From: Rhyzopertha dominica
Lineage: Eukaryota > Arthropoda > Insecta > Coleoptera > Bostrichidae
NCBI GenBank assembly: GCA_025024175.1
Contig: QCXZ01000064.1
Span: 9,920,001 to 9,984,000, forward strand
Direction: 5' to 3'
DNA: 64,000 bases
Both the position numbers and the translations under genes were made by a program. How positions within the stretch are numbered: the first letter of the stretch is position 1; the number at the start of each line of letters is the position of its first letter. The notes below the pieces were generated by a model. It was not told where the DNA came from, made no database searches, and saw only the letters and a list, made by a program, of their open reading frames with translations. Shown here one piece after another: positions 1 to 10,936 of this stretch.

Positions 1-545
1 TTCATTTGTTTGGAATTCCAAAAATAACCATGTGGCGATTGGTGAAATTTTGACCGTAACAAAGAAAAATTCGATAACAAATATAGAAGTGTTGAAAACA
101 TTACTCATAATTCAAGAAGACCTAATTCGAAGAGCTGCGTATGAATTATATGGCAACTTTGCCCAGAGTTAACTTGTACAGAGATTTAGTTGAGAAGGAC
201 ATTCCGTCATACTGTGGCAAAACTTTCGTAAAATGTTTAGAAACTGCGGACGCTAAGAAAAAATCTGTACAGCAGCACGTAATAAACATAGAAGAGGAAT
301 ATCGGAAGAATATTGTTAAAGACCTATATAGACCCAGAAAATTATAGCGACAGTGATATTGATAGTAACAGTCATTGAGTGAAGCTTCTTTCTATCGACT
401 CTGCATGTTTGTGCTTTTATTTTAACTATTCATTCTTAACTTAAAAAATTTGCTTTTGTTCGGTGTAGTTAACAATATCGGTGTCTATTATAAGTTTATT
501 GCGAGGCCTGCTGTGAAGGAATGTATGCAATAAAAATAAATTTCT
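1..545 (+). pseudogene. 3' end of an unidentified, frame-broken coding unit
   Basis: An open stretch (141-347) encodes a lysine-rich segment ending in DLYRPRKL. A one-base shift near its end opens an acidic tail (DPENYSDSDIDSNSH) that runs to a stop near 366. A second frame is open just upstream, around 97-177. An AATAAA signal follows near 530. This looks like the decayed 3' end of a protein-coding unit whose 5' part lies outside the window. Basic body plus acidic tail is common in DNA-transposon proteins, but I do not recognise the family. It could also be a chance open frame. Confidence 0.25.
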
Positions 546-769
546 GCATAAGTGAGTTTCATAGATCTTTTCCTATACCTACACCTATATACACTCCTGC
601 TCAAAGATGGGCCAGTTTTCATTACCTCAGGAATGTTACCCTTCATATTGAAAATATGCTACAATAGATTAACATCACACCTATCTATAAATCTGTAAGA
701 CAGCTACAGCATTTTTCATTTCTACTTTAAGCGAGATTTCTTAGCTTCGGGATGANTATGCACTATACC

Positions 770-1825
770 CNGTGAAGGGCGCGTAGAATACTCCATGTAG
801 ATTACNCCATTNTCTACGCGTAAACTATGTAATATTCTACTTTAAAAGTATACTGTAGAAAATAGCATTATGTAGATAAACAGCAAACTAGTAATATTTA
901 GTACTTTTAACAGCTCCAAATGCCTCAAATGACAGTATTATTTTGTATATTATTATTNTCGTTCTCCCATTGATCGTACCGCGAGGTACGTGAAAAAGAG
1001 AACTATATATATCACTCAATAGAACGGAGTTAATCCGATCACAACCAAACTTGGTATGGTAATAGCCCATGACCTTCTGAGCTCCAATCCGGAGCCCTAT
1101 GCTGTAGACTCTCACCATTCAAAAGTTACAGGACATCAAAGTTGCTACAGATCGCCGTGCACCAACGTCAGTAGGTTGGAACTACGCGTGGGCCACGATC
1201 GGAACTACCTGAAGTCGATCATGGGAGAACGTTTTTTTTTTGTTTTGGACGATTCCATTGGTTGTTGCTTCCTAACTAAACAAAATACTACGTCGTTGTA
1301 ATTAAAATAACTAGACACACGTTAAACAACAATAACTCGTTTCGGTATACATTTGTTAGGGCCAGAAGGCACAAGCCTGCTTTGGAGCCCTCAATCGGTC
1401 AATGGGTTCTTAAATGACTGTAAACTATGATTTTATTATCTTTCTTGTCTATAAACGGAAGAAGACTGGCTATTTCATATGCTACCTATATACCTAATAT
1501 ACTCGTAGAAGAAAAGACTTCGAAACGCATGTTTGTCCCAAAGAAGTAAGAAAACCGTTTGGGTATTCTGATGACTTACTAAAATAAGTTATGCAAATTT
1601 GTAATATAAATATTAAAAAACTGCAGTGCTTTAAAAATTTGTAAGAATTGACCCATAAAACAGGGAAATTGGAACAAAATAATTCGCACAATACACTTAA
1701 TATACAATAGCCATATTATACTCGTCTCATATTTTCTACTCAAAATTTACGCCAAAATGCTTTATCTACATTTTCTACGCGGGTAATGTAGAAAATTATA
1801 ATTTACGCGTAAACGCCCATCACTG
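770..1825. mobile_element. Non-autonomous hAT-type element with 8-bp target duplications
   Basis: The left end reads CNGTGAAGGGCGCGTAGA and the right end, inverted, reads CAGTGATGGGCGTTTACGCG. The element is flanked by perfect 8-bp direct repeats ACTATACC (762-769 and 1826-1833). CAGTG-type termini with 8-bp duplications are the hallmark of hAT transposons. Subterminal regions carry many copies of TCTAC/GTAGA, a usual feature of hAT ends. No transposase frame is present, so it depends on an enzyme from elsewhere. It shares termini and internal blocks with the element at 32896-33658, which lies in the opposite orientation. Several N bases fall in its left part. Confidence 0.85.
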
Positions 1826-1836
1826 ACTATACCTTA

Positions 1837-2204
1837 TACAGGGTTTCTATAAATGATTCATGCATCCTGGGAGCTTACGGAAATTATCGATTAAATCAAT
1901 TCGCCGCCTCTCAGGAAAGTGTCGTATACTTGTCACATGTCGATATTTTAATTACTTTATATATTTTAATGCTGAAATCGCCTGGGAGTTTGTATTTCCA
2001 ACATTTTCTGTAGTGTTTTGTGCGACAATCAACTTTAAGGTTGCAGAAAGCTCACATTTCGAAGCTGTGGTGAGACATTCATTTGCAACTTTCACTACTA
2101 TCGCCGTGCATATTGTAGCTTGGCAGCCGTTACAAAAAGGCGGTACAAAGAACTCAGAAATCAACGCCGCCCGCGTTGCGTGAATCATTTATAGAAACCC
2201 TGTA
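1837..2204. mobile_element. TA-flanked MITE, mariner/Tc1 type
   Basis: Inverted termini begin TACAGGGTTTCTATAAATGA on both strands and match over about 27 bases with one or two differences. The outer TA is duplicated, as expected for mariner/Tc1 insertion. It is about 364 bp without the TA and holds no transposase; the open frames across it on both strands do not resemble one. A truncated relative lies at 31510-31690. It begins 3 bp after the target duplication of the hAT-type element. Confidence 0.8.
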
Positions 2205-3478
2205 CTTTGTAGTTGCGGAAAAGAGTATAGGTACCTGAAAACTTAATTGAAAGAACGGCTAGCCTTATTATATAAGCTGGTTAGCGGTAAAGTTCTCGTT
2301 ATCGGTAGACACGCTGCTCTTTCTACCGCTTCCTAGAGAAGAGTCTTCTTTCACGTCGGAGAGTAGATTTTCTTTATTTTCGTTCATCTCGAAACCAATA
2401 CGATCTAAAAACTACTACCGCTTAAAACCATTCAAATTAAAGTCTTCATACTAACGAGATAATATTTTTTAGAATGTTTTAGTAATAAAACGCTGTAGAA
2501 GAAATAAAAATGGTATAGAAAAAGAATATTATCTTCTCTTAGAGATAAAATGTTTGATATTCGTTCTAGAGGAAAAAATCCTATGCCAAAGTCATATTTT
2601 CATAGTGTTAATAAAACAAATAACTAGCTGTTAATGAGATAATATGCTTCTTAACATTACGTTAATAAAGTTGCGATAGTAACAGTCGCAGTACGTATTA
2701 TAATTAAAACAATAAAATCAAAGGGAACTGACGTATGTGAAAACGAGGGGAGCGGGGAAATAGTTTGGGGTAAATCGCCCCCCTGGGGCTAATCGGCGCC
2801 TAGACTTCATTGTTTACGTTTGTGTGGAACCGCTTTGTACATTCTTAAGTTACAATGCGGCTTTTTGATGGTAGGTAATACGGGTTGTGGATGTGACAAA
2901 CACGCTTCGCCGCAAAGGCCCCGTAATCCTACTAATGATGAATATTTTGGTCGCACCTTTTTGCACCAGTGGCGGGACTTGTAGGTATATATGGTAGAAC
3001 CACCATACTATTATACTGTGTGTGATCTATGGTATTGTAAGTATGCGATTTACCTGTATATAGCAGATAATCTTATGCTTCATATAGATTGTATTTATTG
3101 CAACGTATGGGATAAAAGGTTAAATGAAACTTCCAAAGGCGTTTAAAATGTGATTACCTGTAATTTTAAAACACTTTAACGGAAAACATAAGGTAATATC
3201 TTTTTTGCAAAAAATGCAATTGAATAAAAAACGCAGGTATGTCTATTCCAAAAGTAACCCCAAGTGTGGTTGTCAGTACAATGATACAGTACGTTTCTAG
3301 TAAAAATAAACAATTGTGCTCATTTCCATTCGTCAGCAAACTTTAGGTACTTTATGCTTGTATTGAAAGCTATCAACCTATTTGCTTTTATAGTTTAAAC
3401 AGCAATACTTATCTAAATTTTTAAAGAAACATTTTAGCGGTACTTCTCCAAAACGTAAAATTACAAGTAAGACAATAT
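2205..3478. other. Unassigned AT-rich DNA
   Basis: No gene, repeat or RNA is supportable here. There is a short G/C-rich patch around 2745-2810 and otherwise only short frames. Part of the right side may be the decayed 5' part of the transposon whose transposase remnant follows. Confidence 0.5.
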
Positions 3479-3775
3479 CTATGGTTCCAAAAAGATGGGA
3501 AACCTGCGCCTAACCGATGGATAGGAGGAGGTTCAATTAATCCTTGCCCACCGAGAAGCCCTAACCTTATTCCTTTGGATATTTTTTTGTGGGAATGGTA
3601 AAAGAGCAAGTATACCAAACACCAATTGAAAGAAGAACATTTAGAAAATAAAATACGTGATGCATATAGATCCATCACTCCAGAAATGTTAATGCATGTT
3701 AAAAGATCGTTTTGGGCACGAATTCATGCTTGTGAAAACAGCGGAGGGCGACATTTTGAGCATTTATTACATTAA
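3479..3775 (+). pseudogene. IS630/mariner-like transposase, C-terminal remnant
   Basis: A single frame reads LWFQKDG (second catalytic Asp block), then NRWIG, PPRSPNLIPLDIFLW (third catalytic Asp) and ends GGRHFEHLLH before a TAA. These are the conserved blocks of the insect IS630/Tc1/mariner-like DDE transposases with a DUF4817-type N terminus. About 15-20 residues normally between the QDGA and NRWIG blocks are missing, and there is one internal stop just after the third block. The 3' flank ends near 3999 in CATCCTGTA, which looks like the right terminus of the element. Inactive. Confidence 0.75.
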
Positions 3776-3999
3776 TGTTATTGAATAAACATTTTTCAAA
3801 AATAAAATTTGTTTTACAATACCGAATTTACTTAAAGCAAATGATTGAAGTTTATGTCAAAATTTACGAATTTATGCAGCTCTCTACGTTTTACATCTTT
3901 TTAAGACGATGAATAATTAGCAATGTTACCCCTGCAAGTGTATTTCGGGTTGCATTTTTAATTTCGTCAGGGTCATTATCATTCGTGAAACATCCTGTA

Positions 4000-4539
4000 T
4001 TTGAACAATTTTAACCGATTATGTTGACTTTGTTAACGGTGATTGTTAATCCCCTGATGATGTTTAGGTATATGTCGTCTTTCTCTATTATTTTTTTTTA
4101 GTTTTACGCACAAACATGTTATTTATCACAGAAGGCTTTAGTACCTGCATAACAAAGTATGCAAATCTTAACTATACCTTTATGTTGTTAGATTTATGCT
4201 ACAACAGAAATTAGGCTTATGTGGAAGAAATTATCAGTGCCTATTGTTAATGCATCTACATAATCGAAGATTGCTGAGATATTACACCGTTATTTTTAGA
4301 AAACAGACTTGTTACTAGGTATTTGACATTTGTTTTGTTCAAAAAAACTTCCAGCACATGTAATGATACACTTCTACAAAAATTCTTGTTTGTAAAATAA
4401 AAAAATAAAATAAAACCAAACACACAAAACCTTATTGGCGAATTGGCAAGGCCTTGTCTTCTGATCCTTCAGATTACTCTTACACGAATAATGCAACGCT
4501 TGTCCTATGCAAATGTACGTCTAAAGCCGACATTCTTTC
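4000..4539. other. Unassigned AT-rich DNA
   Basis: No supported gene or repeat. There are T-rich and A-rich runs around 4090 and 4396. Confidence 0.5.
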
Positions 4540-5640
4540 TAATCTTTAATTCCTTAAAACAGCTGAAGCCTTGAACAGCTTCTCACAGGTCGATATAATT
4601 TACGACTTTCAAATGGCATATGACACTATTGACCACAACATTCTTTAAGGTAATCTTAACACATTAGGATTTTCCCATGTATTAATTTTCGTAGTCACAT
4701 TCTACCTAAATAATAGATAGCAGATCGTTCACTAACGCAGCTTTAAGTCGTCTCATTTGTTGCGACCTCTGGACTCCCTCAGGTATCAGCTTTAGGCCCG
4801 CTAATTTATAGTGTTTACCAGTGACATTGTTAATGTTTTGAGGACAAAAACTCCTCCATGCCGATGATCTTAACATATTTAGCAATGTTGCTTACTCGCT
4901 TGAGTGGGGTCAAACTGACAAGTTAGAAGCTTCATCAATTTTAATCTTAAATTATGAGCCCTCTATAAGGGGGTGCACCCTATTACAATGTGTCACCCCT
5001 TTAAGAGATCTTAATATCATCTTATATGAAGAATTTACCTTCAATATCCACATATTCTTAAACAGTTAAAGATATTTTTAAACTATCACGCTTCTTATAT
5101 TTAAACTGCATGAGTTATTCTTATATTCGCAAAAGTTTTCTGAATGTCAAGTTTAAATATTATTAGGAAGAAAATTGGTGCTTTGAGATCTTTCGTATTA
5201 TTTTTCAGTGCATTGGATCTTCCTATTTATGTTAATAGTGAATACATCCGAGGTAGCTTATTTACAATAACACAACATACCATCGCACTTCTGACCTGGG
5301 TATGTTACATTACGGGAACAAAATAGAATTAATGGAGAAATATTGTTGTTTTCTTCCTTCTTAATAGCTTGCATTCCATGCTTCAAACAGCTTAGAAGGA
5401 TCCAATATCCATTTGAATTTAACTCCACCAACAAATATTGGAAAGTATGAGAATAATACAGTCGCTAGCACTTGAACAATTAAATATAATCAACTGGCGT
5501 GAAATGTCATTAGAGACAAGAATCCTTTTAAAAATAAGTAAACCTTGATACTGCGGCGCTGTTTTGATAATAAGTTAATATTAAACCTTTGAATTTACCT
5601 TTTAGTTGCTTTGAGAACGACAATTTAAGATTGAATAAAA
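4540..5640 (+). pseudogene. Jockey-like LINE reverse transcriptase relic
   Basis: Translation in shifting frames gives the landmarks of a non-LTR reverse transcriptase in order: EALNSFSQVDIIY-DF, MAYDTIDHNIL, a degraded SGVPQGS block, a degraded ADDL block (near 4860) followed by NIFSNV, RDLNIILYEEFTFNIHI, and a C-terminal REMSLETRILL stretch. Many stops and frameshifts break the frame, and only the polymerase and C-terminal part remains. The family copies itself by target-primed reverse transcription; this copy is long dead. Confidence 0.7.
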
Positions 5641-6823
5641 TAATAACAAACTAGGTAGGTCTCAGAAATCTATATTTAAATAAAAATATTCACAGGACAC
5701 AAGTCCTAAGTGTTCTGTACCACTTCTAGAACTTGAGACTAAGCACTCAAGAGCAATAATTCTTAATTATATTCCACTTAAGACGAGTAAAGATAGAAAT
5801 TCGCCGTTAAATAAATAGCCTGTGATAAAAATTGTTCACGAGCCGACTATGTGCAAAACACAAAGGCAAGCGTTGTCGGTTCAAGTATGTCTTTGTACGC
5901 GGAGGTGAGAATATTATTAACAGTCCAACGCTTACACACGCATATCCAGCAGGGTGTCTTCCACCCTGCACATAAGGGAGGATCTATGGAATATCTAAGA
6001 TAGGAAAAGAGATACAGTTGAATTAAGCGAATAGACAAAAGGCAAATTATGAGAAAGTGTTGTTAGGTTTAAAAATTTACTGGTACTTCACGGCTAAAGA
6101 AGAGAAGAACTATAGAATTATACATTCCGGAAAAGTTATACCGTTGGGATCCAGTAGAACTGTCTTTTTAACAAGCTGATACTGCAGACACAAACAAATT
6201 TTATAATTGCAATGACATAAATACAAAGTTAAAAGTATGCAGTGATGCACTTAAAAATAAAAGTGCGGAGACTAGTAACAAAAACTGAATAAAACAACAT
6301 GTATTTTTTTCTGTGTGGCTACATTATAACAAATAAGAAGTTTTAAAAAATTGAGATATATTGGTGGATACATGCAAAAAACGATACTCCACGCGAGGGA
6401 GGATCGGACGAGAGCTATTCAATCGATAACGCTAAAGGCTGAATACAAACGAATGAAAATTAATTGGTTTTTATGTAGACGATTGAGTGATTGTTTTTGT
6501 CGGAAATAGTTTTCCGGTCGTTCGTTAGGGGGCGACATTGCATTGAAATTGTGCACTGCGGTCTCCTCCAATCATTGCTTTAACCATAATTCAATCATTG
6601 TAATTTTGACATCATTTGCTTGTCCGCTTACAGACTAGCTCGATGTGAAATGGTTCAAGCTTTTCCATATCTGCGTCTACATACATTTTGGAACACACGC
6701 AGCGCACACAAAATTAATCGTAAAAACAGCCTACAACAAAAGGTAAAAAGAGCTATGAATATTGTTATGATATGGTGTTAGGTTCGTCGTTAGTTATTTC
6801 AAGTAAAGCTCTAAACCATTTAC
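5641..6823. other. Unassigned DNA with one small hairpin
   Basis: No gene is recognised. At 5949-5969 there is a perfect 8-bp stem (GCAGGGTG/CACCCTGC) with a 5-base loop. The 6370-6660 part is slightly more GC-rich but has no long frame. Confidence 0.45.
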
Positions 6824-7124
6824 TCAAATTGAAGTATGCAGTTGCATGCCAATTTGTCAGGCTACAGGTCACTTCCTTTAGGAAGTAGTTCCCAGGCAGC
6901 TAGGTGGCTTTGTCATCATGTCAGTGTAATGCTGACAGATGGCATTGCCATCCTAAATTCTTACTTACATCATACCATTGCTTTGGTATATAAGCAAAAC
7001 CAGTTCTATACCGTGTTGTCTACACTAGACCTAAACTGCACTGATGAGCTGTAATGACAGCGAAATAGTACTATCTGCAGTTGGTTGAGGTGTAGACAGC
7101 ANAGCATAGACATGCATTTTAATG
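6824..7124 (+). repeat. 0.3-kb dispersed repeat, direct copy A
   Basis: It runs from TCAAATTGAAGTATGCAG to CATGCATTTTAATG. It is nearly identical to 7172-7476, differing mainly by a 4-base deletion and a few substitutions. Partial copies lie at 16679-16792 (left half) and 28059-28210 (right half). There is no tRNA-type B box and no coding frame, so the class is unknown; a SINE or a LINE 3' end is possible. Confidence 0.85.
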
Positions 7125-7171
7125 TATGTTGGTTCTTGCCCGTTAGCAAAAAGTGCCGTGGAAGCCTGCTG

Positions 7172-7476
7172 TCAAATTGAAGTATGCAGTTGCATGCCAA
7201 TTTGTCAGGCTACAGGTCACTTCCTTTAGGAAGTAGTTCCCGTTAAGGCAGCTAGGTGGCTTTGTCATCATGTCAGTGTAATGCTGACAGATGGCATTGC
7301 CATCCTAAATTCTTACTTACATCATACCATTGCTTTGGTATATAAGCAAAACCAGTTCTATGCCGTGTTGTCTACACTAAACCTAAACTGCACTGATGAG
7401 CTGTAATGACAGCGAAATAGTACTATCTGCAGTTGGTTGAGGTGTAGACAGCACAGCATAGACATGCATTTTAATG
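7172..7476 (+). repeat. 0.3-kb dispersed repeat, direct copy B
   Basis: Second copy of the unit at 6824-7124 in the same orientation, separated from it by 47 bp. It retains GTTAAG where copy A has lost four bases. The low divergence indicates a recent duplication or two recent insertions. Confidence 0.85.
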
Positions 7477-7482
7477 AAATGG

Positions 7483-8225
7483 AACCAATTGGTTGATTGA
7501 TTGAGCTGGCATATGGACGGAATTTCTGCTGCTCGCGGATATACCGTCGGGCGGGTCAGTTTTTCCAGGTTGGAGGTGTGACACGATTGTTGCTAGTGGG
7601 CTCCCACGTAGCGCATTTTACGATAAGCCGAGGATTGTAGTGAGAAAGTCTGCAGCGTGCACCCAACCAGTGAAGCTATCCCTAGATATTTCTGTGCTTG
7701 ATGTTGGCTTAGCTAGGTTACATTATTCTTCTTCATCGGATAAGCTTTTGTCTGGAGTTGCATACAGATTTGACAGTTATGACATTATTTATTCTTTTCT
7801 TGTCTTTTGCATTACGTGGCAATTATTATTCTTGTGTGTTGCTAATTTTGCTATTCTGTAATGGTATCGACGTTTCTTATAATATTTATCTTATTCGTTC
7901 ACTGGTGCTCTAGATGGGGTAGTAGCTTTTTCTATAGGTGATTCTTTACGTCTGTCCCGATTTTCTGTTGCTGGGTTTGTTTCCACGTCTTCCTGGTTTT
8001 TATATTGCACTGACATGGTGGTTTCTTACTGTTCTTTGAAGTCTGTTGTCATCAAACTCTTCAGTATTCTCCGCTCCTTTAGTGCTTCTTCCAGTTGGAA
8101 TGTTATTGTGTACCCCTGTACCATGTAGACCACTATTTTTTTGTGTAACATCTTTGCTGTTGCAGGTATGATTTCTTTCGCTGACCTTCTTCCACATGTT
8201 TAGTCTAAAGTGTTTTGCCACTTAT
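7483..8225 (-). repeat. Dispersed repeat family X, copy 1
   Basis: It begins with TTGATTGATTGAGCTGGC and continues with GATATACCGTCGGGC and GCTCCCACGTAGCGCAT blocks that recur at 43885-44398 and, more weakly, at 41370-41730. Its minus strand holds short lysine- and asparagine-rich frames, for example at 8000-8221, similar in composition to the frame in copy 3. The element class is not clear: the one-ended constant head suggests a retroelement copied from the minus strand. Right edge approximate. Confidence 0.55.
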
Positions 8226-8313
8226 TCTTATTGCTTTTGTAAGGTTTTTTTGTAGTTGCTGGGAAATATCTCCTTGTATTTAATGAACCGTTTCAAGCTT
8301 TTTTACTTTTCCT

Positions 8314-8899
8314 CAGAGATGAGCGGTATAAACAATGTTATGTAGACATTATTACATTGTCGACACGTAGACAATAGTGTAGACGTAGAGCACTTTAGAC
8401 ATACAAACAATGTAGACAGAAACACTCTCAAAATAAAATGTTTTTATGATTTATAACAAACAAAAACAACGTAATTAAACATTGAAATGAGACAATTTAT
8501 AAATTTTTGTGTAATAAATACAAAACAAATCATCATCAATAACACTAATAATCATTAATAACACTTTAGTTCCGATTGTACAAAAGCGATTCAAAGAACC
8601 GAGCTGAACTTCAGGTCGTTGCCATAGCAATAGGTACCAATCAAATTCATAGCGTTGCTAAGCAACGACCTTAAGTTGATCTTTGTTCTTTAAACATCGT
8701 TTATATACAACAGGACCTTAGATACAGTAAATGTTAAGCTTGCGTCCACTCACTTGCACAGCTGATACAGAAACACAAAACCATTACACATACACACTTA
8801 CAAGAAATGGTAACTGTCACAAACATGACCTTTAATATCCCATTCTCTACATTGTATACGCATAGTCTACATTGTAGATGTAGACAACATAAAATTCTG
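8314..8899. mobile_element. Candidate non-autonomous element with TGTAGAC repeats
   Basis: Both ends carry clusters of ATGTAGAC/GTCTACA words, and the left end begins CAGAGATGAGCGG, like a hAT terminus. Near the centre an imperfect inverted repeat surrounds CAGGTCGTTGCCATAGCAA (8610-8690). The right terminus is poorly defined and I could not find an 8-bp duplication, so borders are tentative. Confidence 0.35.
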
Positions 8900-9870
8900 A
8901 TACAGGGTGGTGATCTTTAAGATGCCCATTATTGGGATAAGAAATAAAAAGAAATAAGAAGAAAGAAGAAAGAAAGAAATCAAAGTCGGTCGAATGAGCG
9001 CAAAGGTACACATTTTCATGCAGTTTGAGAACCTTTTGTTTCGATACAATAATAATAAATAATAATAAGGCCTTTACTGAGGAAAACCTACAAAAAATGA
9101 AAACGTAATCTTAATATTATTAACAAAAAACAAATTACGTGAGTAATTTCCTCAAGGGCGAAGTTCAAAGCTAGATGCATGATGAGCTAATATTTTTTCA
9201 ATATATCGAAATTAGTAAATTTTTACATTCTCTTGCTTTTTAAATTGCCGTTATACTATAAACAGGATTGTATTAAGTACTAGATGCTTGTAATTTGTTC
9301 TCCTACTTTTGATTTTCTTATGGAGGACATACTGTTTTCCCCTACAAGATAACAATACAGTTTAAGTGATGTAGCCAACATAGGTAATCTAGCTGCATTT
9401 AATAGCAAAAATTAGAAAAATATATAAAACATCAAGTTGCTAAGGTTAACAAATGTATAATATAAACGAACATAAAGCTAATACTAACTGCAACTTAAGC
9501 AAACAATACCATCTCAAATTATAAAAAATTGACAATGCTTAACGACGAAATTTCGTAAATATTGCTCAATGTGGATCAAATAGATCAGGAAACCAACGGC
9601 AAAGCTACAACCTTTTTGCCATATGCAGCTTTTTTATGTCTAGTATTATAATCATGTAATTTGCACTTTTTAAGAAGCTTTTGTACACCTGATTTTTTAT
9701 GTGAACACGTCTAGTGCCGCACTTTGTGGGTCATTTTGTGAAAATCGGTAATGAGTCATCTAGCGGTGACTTTACGAACTGCAACGTGGGTTGGTACTGT
9801 CTATAAGTATTTTGAAACGATTTAGTCAAAAATAGAGGAAGGAAGGTACTGTTACCGATATATTTCCGAT
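8900..9870. other. Unassigned DNA, purine-rich at left
   Basis: A TACAGGGTGG word at 8902, resembling a mariner-type terminus, is followed by a GAAA-rich tract (8935-8985). No gene is recognised in the rest. Confidence 0.45.
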
Positions 9871-10029
9871 ATGGAACGATATTTTAACGAAGTAGAGGAG
9901 TGTGGCATACAAAAGGAAAGAACTAAAATAACCAAGTTAGCTGTTGCTATTCAAAATCAAATAATAAGACCCAGGTCGCAAGCTGATCTAGAGATATTAC
10001 GACGATTACATCTATTGGTTGCAGTTTAG
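9871..10029 (+). other. Short open frame, 52 codons, unrecognised
   Basis: ATG at 9871 opens a basic frame beginning MERYFNEVEECGIQKERTK and ending at TAG 10029. Its amino-acid composition is protein-like, but no family is recognised and no splice or poly(A) signals stand out. It may be a transposon fragment or chance. Confidence 0.15.
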
Positions 10030-10761
10030 CGAAGAATCACGTAAACCTACTTTTATTAATAGAGATTCATTCCACAAGATCTTAACAAGACAACATACTC
10101 ATAATACACACTAGAATTGGCAACATCACAAACTATTTCCAAACAACTCCTTTACGCACCGTCACTTTTCAGTTACCTATGCTGATGCACTTTAGTCAAT
10201 GACAATGCAATGGTAAACTCGTGATGGTTTACTCCCCCGTTCGTTTAGTAAATAGCAGAAAATGAAAATGTGACAGGGTGATGTAGGTGTGTAAACACTA
10301 GCCCAAAGAGTTGATCAATTTGTGCTCGCTGCAATGGAACCGCTAATGGCACTTTTCGGTCATCGATCACTAATTTCAGTAGCGCGTAGTTTAACGGTTT
10401 AACTCAACTGAAACACTGATACGGGGTAAATCAATATGGCCCCGTAATTTCAGAATATTTACGTGTGGCCGAAAGGTATCTCCAATTTAGCAGGGTTTAG
10501 ACATAATATTTGGGGAAATGGTTGTAAATGAATCTTAATAGTCAAGCAATTGTAAAAATTTAGGCTTATTTTTAGTTATTTATAATCTGGTCGCACAAGG
10601 CAGTATTCATCATTGCACTGTTACAATTACTCAGTTTTTATACCTGTTGCCGTTTGCTTGGTACCTACATCAAAGTTTAACTACATGAATGCTACTGAAC
10701 GCCACCCAAATCAAAAGCTGGCACTACTTTTTTATATATATGTAATATATATTTCAAATAA
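10030..10761. other. Unassigned DNA
   Basis: No supported gene or repeat. Confidence 0.45.
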
Positions 10762-10870
10762 GGCTTTGGTAGTCTAGTGGCATCACATTTGACTAGCAAT
10801 TAAAAGGTCTCGGGTTCAATTCCCGGTCAAAAGCTGGCAATACTTTTTCAAAAGCATATATTGACTTGCT
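10762..10870 (+). repeat. tRNA-derived SINE, copy 1
   Basis: The head folds like a tRNA: acceptor-like GGCTTTG/CAAAAGCT, A-box region TGGTAGTCTAGTGGC, a 5-bp anticodon stem TTTGA/TTAAA around the loop CTAGCAA (AGC at the anticodon position), and a B box GGTTCAATTCC. It is followed by a body CTGGCAATACTTTTTCAAAA shared with 57612-57710 and 58474-58640. The recurring head plus shared tail marks a SINE rather than a single tRNA gene. Confidence 0.7.
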
Positions 10871-10936
10871 ATACTTTCTCTTATACTCGTTGTTGTTAAT
10901 ATTTATATGTTTTAAGCTTTGAAGTTTATAATAATT

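Noticed and set aside
5949..5969. Perfect GC hairpin resembling a bacterial terminator
   Set aside because: The window is eukaryotic and no U-tract or gene precedes it; kept only as a small hairpin.
8935..8990. GAAA-rich purine tract as a possible polypurine tract of an LTR element
   Set aside because: No LTR or pol sequence nearby; simple low-complexity DNA.
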